Assembly (NCBI RefSeq): GCF_025148285.1
Contig: NZ_CP102268.1
Location: 3,513,001-3,577,000, forward strand
Length of the DNA: 64,000 nt
Source: Marvinbryantia formatexigens DSM 14469
GTDB lineage: Bacteria > Bacillota > Clostridia > Lachnospirales > Lachnospiraceae
Direction: 5' to 3'
Within the stretch, counting starts at the first letter, position 1, and each line of letters begins with the position of its first letter. The translations under genes were made by a program, and so were the position numbers. The notes below the pieces were generated by a model. The model saw only the letters and a program-made list of their open reading frames with translations. It searched no databases and was not told the origin of the DNA. Positions 37,071-46,247 of this stretch are shown one piece after another.

Positions 37071-38579
37071 TTACTGCGTCAGTGCCTTGATTTCTTCTAA
37101 GAGCTCCTGCTGTTTCCGGTGAAACAGCAGGTTTTTGCTGTATTTCAGATATTCCGGACAGCGGTGGGCGGTAAGAAAACGTATGGCGGACGGATTCTGC
37201 GAAAGGTCGTTTACCAGAAGCGTCATTTCCGGACCGTCGCCGAAAGCCTCCGCGGCGAAAGAGAAGCCGTTTGACAATGCCTGCAGGGTCCGGTCGATGA
37301 GAGCCCTGCGCGCATCCGTTTCGCGGGAAAACAGTGTTTTTATCATTTCGTATATTTCTTCATTATCCTTCAGACGGCGTTTTGCTGCTTCCAGGATATA
37401 TTCCTCCAGTGTTTTTATAATCCGGATCTCGCGCGTTTCCTCCTCCCCGGAGAGCATACCGCTTTCCTGCTTTACTTTCAGCGCCTTTTTCTGCCGCGTA
37501 AGAAAATCTTCCGGGGAGCCGCCGGATGCAAAGAAATTTTTCAGATGAAGCAGCGTCTGGTAAAGTCCGTCTGTATAATCCGTCGTGCTGCAATATTCTG
37601 CAAAATAATTGTTCCAGCCGCAGAGCAGAAGCTGAAGAATCAGAATGCGTTCATCCATTTGGGCGGATTTTGCAACCGCTGTTTTTTCCTGGCGGACGGT
37701 GGCGGGCAGTTCTCCGGCGAGCAGCTCCGGGATGCTGTAATCCTGCCGGTATTTCTCATAAAGCTGGTAATACATGGAAAAATCGCGGGCAATTTCCGGC
37801 TCCTGCAGATACTGCAGAAACAAAGATTCCAGCACCGGGATTTTCATGGCTTCGTAGCTGCAGAGGATTTCTGACAGATCTTCCCAGCCGCGGGCAGTCA
37901 CAAAATGATTTTCTGCGGCAGAACTGTGGACGGAATAAAAATGCTCCGGCTTCAGGCTGAGGTAGGAGAGAATGCACGGATGGAGCCGGCGCTCATAGGC
38001 GTATTCCTTCCAGACGGTAAAATCGGCAGTGACATCAATGCGCTTTACGCGGTCGAGCGTTACAATGTCAAATTCCCGCACGGATTTGTTGTACTCCGGC
38101 GGATTTCCGGCAGCGACGATAATCCAGCCCTCCGGAATTGCGTGCGTTCCGAAGGTTTTGCACTGCAGAAACTGCAGCATTGTGGGGGCAAGCGTTTCGG
38201 AAACGCAGTTAATCTCGTCGATAAACAGAATCCCTTCCGTGCAGCCTGTTTTTTCCATACAGTCGTACACGGAAGCGATGATTTCGCTCATTGTGTATTC
38301 CGTGACGGAATATTCCTGTCCCTGGTACATTTTCTGGACCACGACCGGCAGCCCGATTGCGCTCTGCCGCGTGTGATGCGTGATGGTATAGGCGACCAGC
38401 CCGATCCGGCATTCGCGGGCAATCTGCCGCATGATGGCGGTTTTTCCGATGCCGGGCGGTCCTATCAGCAGCACGGGACGCTGGTGAAGCGTGGAAATGC
38501 AGTATCTTCCCTGCGCATCCTTCCGGGTATAGGCGCGGATGGTGTTGGTAATTTCAGTCTTTGCTTCTTTTATGTTCAT
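37071..38579 (-). CDS. MoxR-type AAA+ ATPase
   Basis: The 502-residue protein has Walker A GPPGIGKT at 40-47 and Walker B ILFIDE at 117-122, then sensor and arginine-finger regions of the MoxR group. The C-terminal 250 residues are helical and specific. MoxR ATPases remodel proteins or insert metal together with a von Willebrand A partner; that partner is the next gene upstream (38675-39895). The start codon lies inside a 30-bp tandem repeat. Confidence 0.88.
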   Translation of the reverse strand: MNIKEAKTEITNTIRAYTRKDAQGRYCISTLHQRPVLLIGPPGIGKTAIMRQIARECRIGLVAYTITHHTRQSAIGLPVVVQKMYQGQEYSVTEYTMSEIIASVYDCMEKTGCTEGILFIDEINCVSETLAPTMLQFLQCKTFGTHAIPEGWIIVAAGNPPEYNKSVREFDIVTLDRVKRIDVTADFTVWKEYAYERRLHPCILSYLSLKPEHFYSVHSSAAENHFVTARGWEDLSEILCSYEAMKIPVLESLFLQYLQEPEIARDFSMYYQLYEKYRQDYSIPELLAGELPATVRQEKTAVAKSAQMDERILILQLLLCGWNNYFAEYCSTTDYTDGLYQTLLHLKNFFASGGSPEDFLTRQKKALKVKQESGMLSGEEETREIRIIKTLEEYILEAAKRRLKDNEEIYEMIKTLFSRETDARRALIDRTLQALSNGFSFAAEAFGDGPEMTLLVNDLSQNPSAIRFLTAHRCPEYLKYSKNLLFHRKQQELLEEIKALTQ

Positions 38580-38660
38580 AATTATCGCTCATTCCTTTTT
38601 TATGTTCGCAATTATCGCTTATTTCTTTTTTGTGTTCACAATTATCGCTAATTCCTTTCC
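38571..38660. repeat. 30-bp tandem repeat over the MoxR gene start
   Basis: ATTATCGCT recurs at 38581, 38611 and 38641 (period 30). On the minus strand each copy holds a GGAAT- or AAGAAAT-type ribosome site and GCGATAATT; only the copy next to the gene has ATG, the others have GTG and GCG. The GTG copy runs into a stop. Confidence 0.85.
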
Positions 38661-38674
38661 CTTTGAAACCATTA

Positions 38675-39895
38675 TCAGGTAAGACGGAAGGTGGCTGCCC
38701 ATCCGGGAACCTGCTGGTGGTTTTCCTTTTCGTCCAGAAAAATAAAGGCGGTCTCGTAATCAGTTTGTTTTGTGGGATAGATGCCGTCCCCGTCCGTAAA
38801 ATAAAGCAGACCCTTCAGGTCTTTTAAAAGCTTCTGGCTGCGCAGTTTTTCCACATAGGAAAAGACCGGACGGAAATCGGTGCCTCCGCGTCCGTGAATG
38901 GAAAGTGTCTGCAGGTAATCCCGCCATTCCTTTTCGCAGCCGATGTGTACCGCGCTCTGCACCTCGCAGTCGCACTGAAGAAGGTAGACATTCATTTTAC
39001 CGGAAAAGTTTTCTTCGTCGCTCAGAATATCATAGGTCTCCTCCAGAAATTTCCGGATGGTGTCCGCGGTGCAGGAGGCGGAGGTGTCGATTGCGATTAC
39101 GAGCTCCCGGAGACGGCGGCACTCCCGGTACTCCAGATGTTCAATCAGCGGCATATTCTGATAGCGCTGAAGACCGTACATGTATGGAATGTAGTCAAAG
39201 CTCTCTGTGTCGGTGTGCATTTCCTCCTGCGGGACGGCAAAACGCTTCAGATAGCGGCGGAAACGGCGGTGCTGCACCTCCTGTACGGAAAGCGGCTCGC
39301 TCTCTTTCCCGGCGCTGCTTCCGACTGAGCCGGCGGCGCCGCTGATGCCAAAGCCGTGATTCTGCCCGATTGCTTTCCAGGTGTTTTCAATTTGTGCAAG
39401 GCGCGCAGCCGTCCCGCTGCCGCGCCAGAAAGCGTGACTGTCCGCGTGGAGCAAAGCCTGTGCGTCTGCGGAGGAAAAATCACATGCGCGCGCCAGCACT
39501 GGTCCGGATGGATGTGGCGAGGTCTGTGCATCTGCGGCGGGAAAACCGGCGCGCGCCAGCATCCGGGCGACTGTGATATCGCAGTTTTCCTGCCAGTCGC
39601 TGCCGGCGCCGTCCGCATTCTGGAACGGATGCAGATACAGGCAGTGGAACAGCATGTGCAGAAGCGTATATTCCAGATTCTCCGGATCGCGCTGAAAAGC
39701 TTTTATCACATAAGCCGGAGGATAAAATATCGTTTCCCCGTCTGTTCCGGGGAGAGATTCCTCATATTGCGGCTGAAAAGAAAAGTCAAGGAGCATCCCG
39801 CGAAGGAACGGAAAGCGGGCGGCAAGCCTGTTCTGCGTCAGCTCCCAGATATCGCTGCAAATCTGGATGATATTTTTGGGTGATTCCTTATTCAT
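38675..39895 (-). CDS. VWA-like protein with N-terminal putative metallopeptidase domain (DUF2201)
   Basis: The 406-residue protein has an HMLFH motif at 80-84 plus WQENCDITVARML in the N-terminal putative metallopeptidase domain, a variable middle rich in Ala/Ser/His, and a VWA-like domain with MIDAS motif DTSAS (D270, S272, S274). It likely binds metal and a partner protein. Pairs with the MoxR ATPase downstream. The ATG at 39895 has an AAAGGCGG site; the longer frame upstream reads into repeats. The middle shows repeated ADAQ...LARA units, probably expanded from repeats. Confidence 0.85.
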   Translation of the reverse strand: MNKESPKNIIQICSDIWELTQNRLAARFPFLRGMLLDFSFQPQYEESLPGTDGETIFYPPAYVIKAFQRDPENLEYTLLHMLFHCLYLHPFQNADGAGSDWQENCDITVARMLARAGFPAADAQTSPHPSGPVLARACDFSSADAQALLHADSHAFWRGSGTAARLAQIENTWKAIGQNHGFGISGAAGSVGSSAGKESEPLSVQEVQHRRFRRYLKRFAVPQEEMHTDTESFDYIPYMYGLQRYQNMPLIEHLEYRECRRLRELVIAIDTSASCTADTIRKFLEETYDILSDEENFSGKMNVYLLQCDCEVQSAVHIGCEKEWRDYLQTLSIHGRGGTDFRPVFSYVEKLRSQKLLKDLKGLLYFTDGDGIYPTKQTDYETAFIFLDEKENHQQVPGWAATFRLT

Positions 39896-40030
39896 GGTTT
39901 CAGACCGCCTTTCTGCGGGTGTAAAGTATGCTTTGTTTTTGCGCAGCGTCTTTTTTGCGGGTGCAAGGCGCATTTTTGTGCCGCGCCTTTTAGCGGCGAT
40001 AAAGTATGCACTTTGCCGGGAATATTAAAA
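39896..40030. repeat. Degenerate short repeats before the VWA gene
   Basis: On the minus strand, units of about 40 bp with the pattern GCATACTTTA...ACCCGC...AAAAA recur roughly three times with many changes, between two genes of the same operon. They appear non-coding. Confidence 0.45.
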
Positions 40031-40076
40031 ATATGGCTGGGATGTGGCGGGAAGAGATACGGCCGCCAGGGGCAGC

Positions 40077-40415
40077 TCACAGTTCATATGTCCTGTCGTG
40101 AAAGCCAAAACGCTCATCCTTTACCGTCAGCAGATATATCAGAACCTCGGTTGTTTTCTCGTCAGAGGCTATGCGAATGGCGGCGTCGAGGGCGGCGCTA
40201 TCCAGCCAGCCAAGATTTACGAGCGTTTCCAGCTTTTCGATATCATTTGCCCTGGTCAGAGCGGCAAGCGCCGGGCGCAGACGCTTTTTCAGATACGCGC
40301 CATAGCGCTCCTTCCACTCAGCGGATTCCGTCGCAAAAAAGCCCTCCAGGGCAAGCTTTAATTTCAGAGGCTCCTGCCGGGTGGAAAGAAAAAGCTCTTC
40401 TGTTGATGCAGGCAT
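40077..40415 (-). CDS. Small helical protein of the MoxR-VWA cluster
   Basis: A 112-residue, mainly helical protein (LTRANDIEKLETLVNLGWLDSAALDAAIRIASDEKTTE, given by region 60-95) that looks like two or three HEAT- or ankyrin-like helical repeats. I do not recognise a named family. It is first in the operon with the VWA and MoxR genes, so a role as adaptor or substrate is inferred. ATG 40415 has GGGAG 8 bp upstream; three earlier in-frame ATGs lie close by. Confidence 0.65.
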   Translation of the reverse strand: MPASTEELFLSTRQEPLKLKLALEGFFATESAEWKERYGAYLKKRLRPALAALTRANDIEKLETLVNLGWLDSAALDAAIRIASDEKTTEVLIYLLTVKDERFGFHDRTYEL

Positions 40416-40667
40416 GACCATCACTCCCATAGTTGTTTGGTAATCTGATGGTATCATACTTTGCACCCGGCTGTAAAGACCGCAGGAAAATGTGGCAGGC
40501 GGTCTGTGGTCTGTATGGTTTATACTGGACGAAAGCTCTGTTGACGATGTGGAAGTCTAAAGAGAGAAAAAACAATAGTCAGAAAGGCACAAAATAATTA
40601 TAAAGAGATATGTGCATGTTTCACAAAAAAGGACTCGTAAATTTGTGAAAAATATTTCAAAAACCTC

Positions 40668-40696
40668 TTGAAAATAGCCTTATAAAGGCTTATAAT
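40668..40696 (+). promoter_or_regulatory. Promoter of the FMN riboswitch-ribU unit
   Basis: TTGAAA (40668-40673), 17 bp, TATAAT (40691-40696), 20 bp before the riboswitch. Confidence 0.8.
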
Positions 40697-40715
40697 ACGA
40701 GTAATTGATGAGGAA

Positions 40716-40825
40716 ATCTTCGGGGCAGGGTGAAATTCCCTACCGGCGGTATAGTCCGCGACCCGCTTCGGCGGCTGAATTGGTGTAATTCCAATACCGA
40801 CAGTACAGTCTGGATGAGAGAAGAT
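40716..40825 (+). promoter_or_regulatory. FMN riboswitch (RFN element)
   Basis: The classic conserved pieces are present in order: ATCTTCGGGGCAGGGTGAAA, TTCCCTACCGGCGGT, an AGCCCGCGAC-like CCGCGACCCG segment, the variable arm and GGTGTAATTCCAATACCGAC, closing with CTGGATGAGAGAAGAT. It senses FMN. A terminator follows at 40855, and ribU is downstream, so FMN would stop riboflavin import. Confidence 0.97.
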
Positions 40826-40854
40826 GGAACAGAGTTTTTGCTGTGCGCAATTTA

Positions 40855-40881
40855 CCCCGAATCCCAGGATTCGGGGTTTTT
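40855..40881 (+). terminator. Riboswitch-controlled intrinsic terminator
   Basis: CCCCGAATCC (40855-40864) and GGATTCGGGG (40867-40876) form a perfect 10-bp stem followed by T5. It is the expression platform of the FMN riboswitch. Confidence 0.92.
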
Positions 40882-40883
40882 CT

Positions 40884-40930
40884 GTTGCTATGCATACGAA
40901 AAAACGTCCGGTGGATGTTTTTTAGTGTTG
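40884..40930 (+). repeat. Dispersed terminator-like repeat, copy 2
   Basis: Nearly matches 15115-15164: GTTGCTATGCATACGA, then AAAAACGTCC-GGT-GGATGTTTTTT with one G-U pair. It forms a second hairpin with T-run behind the riboswitch terminator. Confidence 0.75.
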
Positions 40931-40992
40931 AAACATTTTTCGAAGCTTTCCAAATCATGCAAGAAGCAACAAAGAAAAGGAGAGGAAGAAGA

Positions 40993-41625
40993 ATGAGCAG
41001 TAACACAAATGTGGCAGCGGCATCCGCTGCAAAGAGCAACATCCGTAACATGGTGGTAATCGCAATGCTGGGGGCAGTGGCAATGATTCTGCAGCTGTTT
41101 GAATTCCCGCTCTGGTTTGCGCCGAGCTTCTACGAGATTGATCTGAGCGAGGTTCCGGTGATGATAGGAACCTTTGCGCTGGGTCCGGTGGCGGGTGCAC
41201 TGATTGAGCTGGTCAAGAATCTGCTGAAGCTGGTGATAAAGGGCACAAGCACGGCGTTTGTGGGAGATATCGCCAATTTCATCATCGGCTGCGCGCTGGT
41301 GGTTCCGGCGGGAATTATTTATAAAAGAAAAAAGAGCAGAAAGAACGCTATTATCGGCATGGCTGTGGGAACCCTGTTCATGACGGTGGCGGGCTGCTTT
41401 ATCAACGCATACGTTCTGCTTCCGGCATACAGCCAGGCGTTCGGTATGCCGATCGATGCGCTGATAGAAATGGGAACGGCGGTGAATCCGGCGATTACCG
41501 GTCTGGGAACCTTCGTGGTTCTGGCGGTGGCGCCCTTTAATATCATAAAGGGTGTTCTGGTATCCGTGATCACGCTGCTTCTGTACAAGTATATCAGTCC
41601 GGTGCTCAAAGGGCAGACAATGTAA
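40993..41625 (+). CDS. ribU: Riboflavin ECF transporter substrate-binding subunit RibU
   Basis: The 210-residue membrane protein has about six helices and the S-component pattern: MVVIAMLGAVAMILQLFEFPL, YEIDLSEVPVMIGTFALGP and ELVKNLLKLVIKGT. RibU binds riboflavin and works with the ECF ATPase/transmembrane module, not in this window. Its control by the upstream FMN riboswitch confirms the substrate. AGAGGAAG precedes the ATG at 40993. Confidence 0.94.
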   Translation: MSSNTNVAAASAAKSNIRNMVVIAMLGAVAMILQLFEFPLWFAPSFYEIDLSEVPVMIGTFALGPVAGALIELVKNLLKLVIKGTSTAFVGDIANFIIGCALVVPAGIIYKRKKSRKNAIIGMAVGTLFMTVAGCFINAYVLLPAYSQAFGMPIDALIEMGTAVNPAITGLGTFVVLAVAPFNIIKGVLVSVITLLLYKYISPVLKGQTM

Positions 41626-41747
41626 TGGAAGGCTGCTGTTTATTACGTTCACAGAAGCAGGCGGTCTGCGGACTGTATGGCTGACGCTTGAACAGTAACA
41701 CTGCAGTTGTCTGCAGTTTACGGGCAGCCGGAGAGTTCAAAACAAGG

Positions 41748-41776
41748 TTGTAAGAGCGAAAACAGTGTGTTATAAT
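41748..41776 (+). promoter_or_regulatory. Promoter before the YcxB-tsaE operon
   Basis: TTGTAA (41748-41753), 17 bp, TATAAT (41771-41776) with an extended TG at -15. The rest of the 282-bp gap 41626-41907 shows no gene. Confidence 0.75.
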
Positions 41777-41907
41777 GCTACGTGTTATAACATGCTGTTT
41801 TTCTGTTGCCATGTATCCGGAAGGAGCTGCCGGTGGCAGGTCCTGCAGGTTATGGAGGGCGTCGCCTTCCGCGGCAGAGAGGACTCGGATTCGTTGAGGT
41901 ATTATAA

Positions 41908-42408
41908 ATGAGCGCAGAATTTGAAGTAAAAATGACACCGAAAATCGTATTTGATTTTCAGCTTTATCACACGTATCACAGTTTTTCTGGGATATTTGGC
42001 ATCCTGTTCGGCATCGGCACGCTGATACTTGCCGTGGCTACATTTGGGAAAGTTTCGGCGTCCATGACAGCGGTGTATCTGCTGTTTACGGTATATCTGC
42101 TCCCGCTGCAGCCGGTTCTGCTGTATTTCCGCGCGGCAAAGCAGGCGAAGCTAAACCCGGTATTCCAGAAGCCTCTGGCTTATGTGATAAACGATGAGGG
42201 AATCACCAGCGCGCAGGATGGGAATGAGGCGCACATTGGCTGGGAGCAGGTTCTGAAGGTAAGAGAAACAAAATACAGTCTGCTGCTGTACACGGGAAAG
42301 CGTTACTGCTCCATTCTTCCGAAGGAATGTATGGGAAATCAGCTTGCCGCGGTTGCGGGACTGATAAAGAAGCATGTAAAAGCAGAGCAGATTAAGGTTG
42401 GAGAGTAA
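41908..42408 (+). CDS. YcxB-like membrane protein
   Basis: A 166-residue protein with two hydrophobic segments (residues 28-48 and 53-75) and a C-terminal YcxB-like domain (YVINDEGITSAQDGNEAHIGWEQVLKV region, KRYCSILPKECM). Function unknown. It starts the operon that continues 3 bp later with tsaE. Confidence 0.75.
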   Translation: MSAEFEVKMTPKIVFDFQLYHTYHSFSGIFGILFGIGTLILAVATFGKVSASMTAVYLLFTVYLLPLQPVLLYFRAAKQAKLNPVFQKPLAYVINDEGITSAQDGNEAHIGWEQVLKVRETKYSLLLYTGKRYCSILPKECMGNQLAAVAGLIKKHVKAEQIKVGE

Positions 42409-42411
42409 AAG

Positions 42412-42849
42412 ATGATATTGGAAACTTGGAGCAGAGAGGAAACCTTTGCGGCGGGCAGAAAGCTTGGGGAGCAGGCGCAGCCGGGGCAGATTTTTGCGCT
42501 GACCGGCGACCTCGGAACAGGAAAGACGGTGTTTACAAAAGGAGTGGCGGCAGGGCTTGGTATCTGCGAGCCGGTCAGCAGTCCCACCTTCACTATCGTA
42601 CAGATATATGGTGAGGGCAGAATGCCGCTGTACCATTTCGATGTTTACCGCATTGCAGAGCCCGAAGAGATGGACGAAATCGGATACGAGGACTATTTCT
42701 TCGGGGAGGGTGTCTGCCTGGTGGAATGGGCAGATCTGATAGAAGAGCTGATGCCGGAAAATACAATCTGGATACGGATAGAAAAAAATCCGGAAAAAGG
42801 ATTTGATTATCGGAGAATCGAGGTAGCATATGAAAATTCTGGGAATTGA
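42412..42849 (+). CDS. tsaE: tRNA t6A synthesis ATPase TsaE
   Basis: The 145-residue ATPase has Walker A GDLGTGKT at 32-39, SSPTFTIVQIYGEG and the YHFDVYRI segment. It helps TsaB-TsaD make threonylcarbamoyl-adenosine at position 37 of ANN-decoding tRNAs. It overlaps tsaB by 20 bp; tsaD lies 2.4 kb further on. Confidence 0.95.
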   Translation: MILETWSREETFAAGRKLGEQAQPGQIFALTGDLGTGKTVFTKGVAAGLGICEPVSSPTFTIVQIYGEGRMPLYHFDVYRIAEPEEMDEIGYEDYFFGEGVCLVEWADLIEELMPENTIWIRIEKNPEKGFDYRRIEVAYENSGN

Positions 42850-43546
42850 CAGTTCGGGGCTGGTGGCTTCCGTGGCAGTCGTAGAGGAGGACAACCTGCT
42901 GGCAGAGTACACCGTGAACTATAAAAAAACGCATTCGCAGACGCTGCTTCCGATGCTGGACGAAATTGCCCGCATGACGGAGCTGGATTTAAAGACGCTG
43001 GACGCGATTGCGGTCGCGGCGGGTCCCGGTTCGTTCACCGGGCTGCGGATTGGTTCGGCGACGGCAAAGGGGCTGGGGCTGGCACTTTCGCTGCCGCTTG
43101 TCGCCGTGCCGACGGTGGAGGCGCTCGCCTACAATCTCTGGGGGACGGATAAAATCGTCTGCCCGCTGATGGACGCGCGCAGGAGCCAGGTATATACGGG
43201 AATCTACACGTTTTCCGGTCAGGAGCTGCAGACGCTGGAGGGACAGATGGCAATCGGCGTGGAAGAGCTTGCCGGAAAGCTGAACCGGCTGGGGCGCCCG
43301 GTAATTTTTCTGGGAGACGGCGTTCCGGTGTATCGTGACCTTCTGGAGCAATGCGTGACGGCAGATCACTGTTATGCGCCGGCGCATCTGAATAAGCAGC
43401 GCGCGGGTGCTGTGGCGGCGCTCGGACTGGTCTATGCGCGGCAGGGAAGGCTGCAGACGGCGGCAGAGCACCGTCCGGATTATCTGCGCCTGTCGCAGGC
43501 GGAACGGGAGCGCGCGCAGAAAAAGGCGGAAGCTGCGCATGATTGA
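42830..43546 (+). CDS. tsaB: tRNA t6A synthesis protein TsaB
   Basis: The 238-residue inactive TsaD homologue begins MKILGIDSSGLVASVAV, with AVAAGPGSFTGLRIGSATAKGL typical of TsaB. It dimerises with TsaD. It overlaps both tsaE and rimI, so the three are co-translated. Confidence 0.95.
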   Translation: MKILGIDSSGLVASVAVVEEDNLLAEYTVNYKKTHSQTLLPMLDEIARMTELDLKTLDAIAVAAGPGSFTGLRIGSATAKGLGLALSLPLVAVPTVEALAYNLWGTDKIVCPLMDARRSQVYTGIYTFSGQELQTLEGQMAIGVEELAGKLNRLGRPVIFLGDGVPVYRDLLEQCVTADHCYAPAHLNKQRAGAVAALGLVYARQGRLQTAAEHRPDYLRLSQAERERAQKKAEAAHD

Positions 43547-43973
43547 AATAACGGAAATGCAGCCGGAAAATCTGGCGACAGTCGCCGCAATAGAAAAAAC
43601 GATTTTTTCGCAGCCGTGGTCAGAAAAGGGGTTTGCCGCCTCTCTGCAGTCGAAGGATACACTGTATTTAATGGCGTGGCTGGACGGGGAGCCTGCCGGC
43701 TACTGCGGGCTTTTGCAGTCCTTCGATGAGGCGGATATCACCAATGTGGCGGTAAAGGAAGAGTGCAGGCGCCGGAAGGTCGCGGAGACCATGCTGACAG
43801 AGCTCATCAGAAGAGGAGCGCAGCGGGGCATCCGGGCGTATACGCTGGAGGTGCGGCGCAGTAATGCGGGCGCGATTGCGCTGTATGAAAAGCTCGGCTT
43901 TACAAGCTGCGGTATCCGCAGGAATTTTTATGAAAAGCCGGCGGAGGACGCCGTTATTATGTGGAAGCGCTGA
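43539..43973 (+). CDS. rimI: Ribosomal protein S18 alanine N-acetyltransferase RimI
   Basis: A 144-residue GNAT in the usual place after tsaB. Motifs include FSQPWSEKGFAASL, ITNVAVKEECRRRKVAETML and ALYEKLGFTSCGIRRNFYEKPAEDAVIMW. In the acetyl-CoA loop the first glycine of the RxxGxG/A pattern is replaced by lysine. ATG 43539 overlaps the end of tsaB by 8 bp; a longer frame starts at 43407 inside tsaB and is unlikely. Confidence 0.9.
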   Translation: MIEITEMQPENLATVAAIEKTIFSQPWSEKGFAASLQSKDTLYLMAWLDGEPAGYCGLLQSFDEADITNVAVKEECRRRKVAETMLTELIRRGAQRGIRAYTLEVRRSNAGAIALYEKLGFTSCGIRRNFYEKPAEDAVIMWKR

Positions 43974-44066
43974 CAGCATTTTACTATGGGAAACCGGCGC
44001 GTTATCCGCTATAATTCTTCTGAGAAGATCAGACGGAAGGTCTGAAAAGTCAGGGGAGGATGACAG

Positions 44067-44291
44067 ATGAGAAGCGAAAAAGAAATCCGCTGCAATATGT
44101 GCGGCAAAAAAATAAAACAGGAGCAGGATATCCCTGTGGAGGATTTTATAACGGTAAAAAAATCATGGGGGTATTTTTCAAAAAAAGACGGAACCGTGCA
44201 GGAATTTGATTTGTGCGAAGCGTGCTGTGATGCGCTGACACGCCGGTTTCAGATTCCGGCTGCGGAGACGGAGCAGAAGGAGATGTTGTAA
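44067..44291 (+). CDS. Small zinc-ribbon-like protein
   Basis: A 74-residue protein with two cysteine pairs (CNMCGKK at residues 9-15 and CEACC near 50), likely binding one zinc, and a tyrosine/phenylalanine-rich centre (WGYFSKKDG). Function unknown; similar small proteins occur in Lachnospiraceae. GGGAGGATG precedes it and RNase Z follows 3 bp later. Confidence 0.7.
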   Translation: MRSEKEIRCNMCGKKIKQEQDIPVEDFITVKKSWGYFSKKDGTVQEFDLCEACCDALTRRFQIPAAETEQKEML

Positions 44292-44294
44292 AAT

Positions 44295-45206
44295 ATGCTG
44301 GATGTGTGCCTGCTTGGCTGCGGCGGGATGATGCCGCTGCCGTACCGCTGGCTGACCTCGCTGATGGTGCGGTATAATGGAAGCAGTCTTCTGATTGACT
44401 GCGGAGAGGGAACACAGATTGCGATCAGGGAAAAGGGCTGGAGCTTTAAGCCGATAGATGTCATCTGCTTTACGCATTATCACGGCGACCACATCAGCGG
44501 GCTGCCGGGGCTTTTGCTCAGTATGGGAAATGCGGAGCGGACAGAGCCGCTTACGCTCATCGGACCGAGAGGGCTGGAGCGGGTGGTGAATGCGCTGCGC
44601 GTGATTGCGCCGGAGCTGCCGTTCCCGCTGATATTTAAGGAGATACAAAGCGCGGAGGAATCCTTTGAGGTTCTCGGCTGCCGGGTTACAGCCTACCGCG
44701 TGAACCATAACGTGCTCTGCTACGGATACTGTGTGGAGGTTGACCGGGCGGGGAAATTTGATGTGGAGCGCGCGAAGGCGCAGGAGATACCGATGAAATT
44801 CTGGAACCGGCTGCAGAAGGGGGAAACGCTGACGGAGGATGGCAGGACTTATACGCCGGATATGGTGCTTGGGAAAAGCAGGAAAGGGCTGAAGGTCGCT
44901 TATTGTACGGATACGCGTCCGACAAAATCCATCGTCCGCAACGCCGCCGGAGCCGACTTGTTTATCTGCGAGGGCATGTACGGGGAACCGGGCAAGGAGC
45001 AGAAGGCGCAGGAATATAAGCACATGACATTTAAAGAGGCGGCGAATCTTGCAAAAGAGGCGAAGGTGAAGGAAATGTGGCTGACGCATTACAGCCCGTC
45101 GCTTGCCAGACCGGAGGAGTATCTGGAGACGGCGCGGAAAATATTTCCGGACACATATGCGGGAAAAGACGGAAAAACAGCGGAACTGCTGTTTGCGGAA
45201 GAGTAG
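44295..45206 (+). CDS. rnz: Ribonuclease Z
   Basis: A 303-residue metallo-beta-lactamase-fold tRNA 3'-end nuclease. The HxHxDH motif reads THYHGDH near residue 58, and the later FICEGMYG and LTHYSPS segments supply other metal ligands. It removes the 3' trailer of tRNA precursors; the tRNA-Ser gene in this window lacks an encoded CCA, consistent with needing RNase Z. Cluster with tsaD and ispD. Confidence 0.93.
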   Translation: MLDVCLLGCGGMMPLPYRWLTSLMVRYNGSSLLIDCGEGTQIAIREKGWSFKPIDVICFTHYHGDHISGLPGLLLSMGNAERTEPLTLIGPRGLERVVNALRVIAPELPFPLIFKEIQSAEESFEVLGCRVTAYRVNHNVLCYGYCVEVDRAGKFDVERAKAQEIPMKFWNRLQKGETLTEDGRTYTPDMVLGKSRKGLKVAYCTDTRPTKSIVRNAAGADLFICEGMYGEPGKEQKAQEYKHMTFKEAANLAKEAKVKEMWLTHYSPSLARPEEYLETARKIFPDTYAGKDGKTAELLFAEE

Positions 45207-45217
45207 AGGTAGGTTTC

Positions 45218-46246
45218 ATGAAAGCAGAAAAGGATATTCTTATACTTGCCATAGAAAGCTCCTGTGACGAGACGGCGGCGGCAGTGGTAAAAAACGGCAG
45301 GGAGGTACTGTCGAATATCATATCGTCGCAGATTGAGCTGCATAAGCTTTACGGGGGTGTTGTGCCGGAAATTGCCTCCCGGAAGCATATAGAGAAGATA
45401 AACCAGGTGATTGAGGAAGCGCTCAGAAGTGCGCAGGTCACGCTGGACGATGTGGACGCGGTCGGCGTAACATACGGACCGGGTCTTGTCGGCGCGCTCC
45501 TGGTGGGCGTGGCGGAGGCAAAGGCAATCAGCTACGCCAGAAATCTGCCGCTGGTGGGCGTACATCACATCGAAGGGCATATTTCTGCCAATTATATTGA
45601 AAACAGGGATCTGGAGCCGCCGTTTCCGTGTCTGGTGGTATCGGGCGGACACACGCATCTTGTGATCGTGGAGGATTATGGAAAATACCGTATCCTCGGA
45701 AGAACGCGCGATGACGCCGCCGGGGAGGCGTTTGATAAGGTGGCGCGGGCAATCGGGCTCGGTTATCCGGGCGGACCGAAGATTGATAAGCTGGCGAAGG
45801 AGGGGAATGCAGACGCAATTCCGTTCCCGCGGGCACATGTTGCGGACGCTCCCTATGATTTCAGCTTCAGCGGGCTGAAGTCTGCGGTGCTGAATTATCT
45901 GAACGGCTGCCGGATGCGGGGAGAGACCGTCTCGCAGGCGGATGTGGCCGCTTCCTTCCAGAAGGCGGTAGTGGAGGTGCTGACGGAGCACGCTATGATG
46001 GCGGTAAAAGAATATGGTTTTGACAAGCTGGCGATCGCGGGCGGGGTAGCGTCAAATTCCGCGCTGCGGGAATCCATGCGGCAGGCGTGTGAGCAGAATC
46101 ATATCCGGTTCTATTACCCGTCGCCTATTCTGTGCACGGATAATGCGGCGATGATTGGCGCTGCGGCTTACTACGAATATATAAACGGGACGCGCAGCGG
46201 TCTCGATCTGAATGCCGTTCCGAATCTGAAGCTTGGAGAACGATAA
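45218..46246 (+). CDS. tsaD: tRNA t6A threonylcarbamoyltransferase TsaD
   Basis: A 342-residue catalytic subunit. Typical motifs are [29 protein letters not shown] with the two metal histidines, [11 protein letters not shown] and [13 protein letters not shown]. It transfers threonylcarbamoyl to A37 of tRNA with TsaB and TsaE, encoded 2-3 kb upstream. ATG 45218 is preceded by AGAGGTAGG. Confidence 0.96.
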   Translation: MKAEKDILILAIESSCDETAAAVVKNGREVLSNIISSQIELHKLYGGVVPEIASRKHIEKINQVIEEALRSAQVTLDDVDAVGVTYGPGLVGALLVGVAEAKAISYARNLPLVGVHHIEGHISANYIENRDLEPPFPCLVVSGGHTHLVIVEDYGKYRILGRTRDDAAGEAFDKVARAIGLGYPGGPKIDKLAKEGNADAIPFPRAHVADAPYDFSFSGLKSAVLNYLNGCRMRGETVSQADVAASFQKAVVEVLTEHAMMAVKEYGFDKLAIAGGVASNSALRESMRQACEQNHIRFYYPSPILCTDNAAMIGAAAYYEYINGTRSGLDLNAVPNLKLGER

Positions 46247-46247
46247 C

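Noticed and set aside
38571-38660. Possible short CRISPR array
   Set aside because: Units are contiguous 30-bp copies without spacers and cover a gene start; no cas genes are near.
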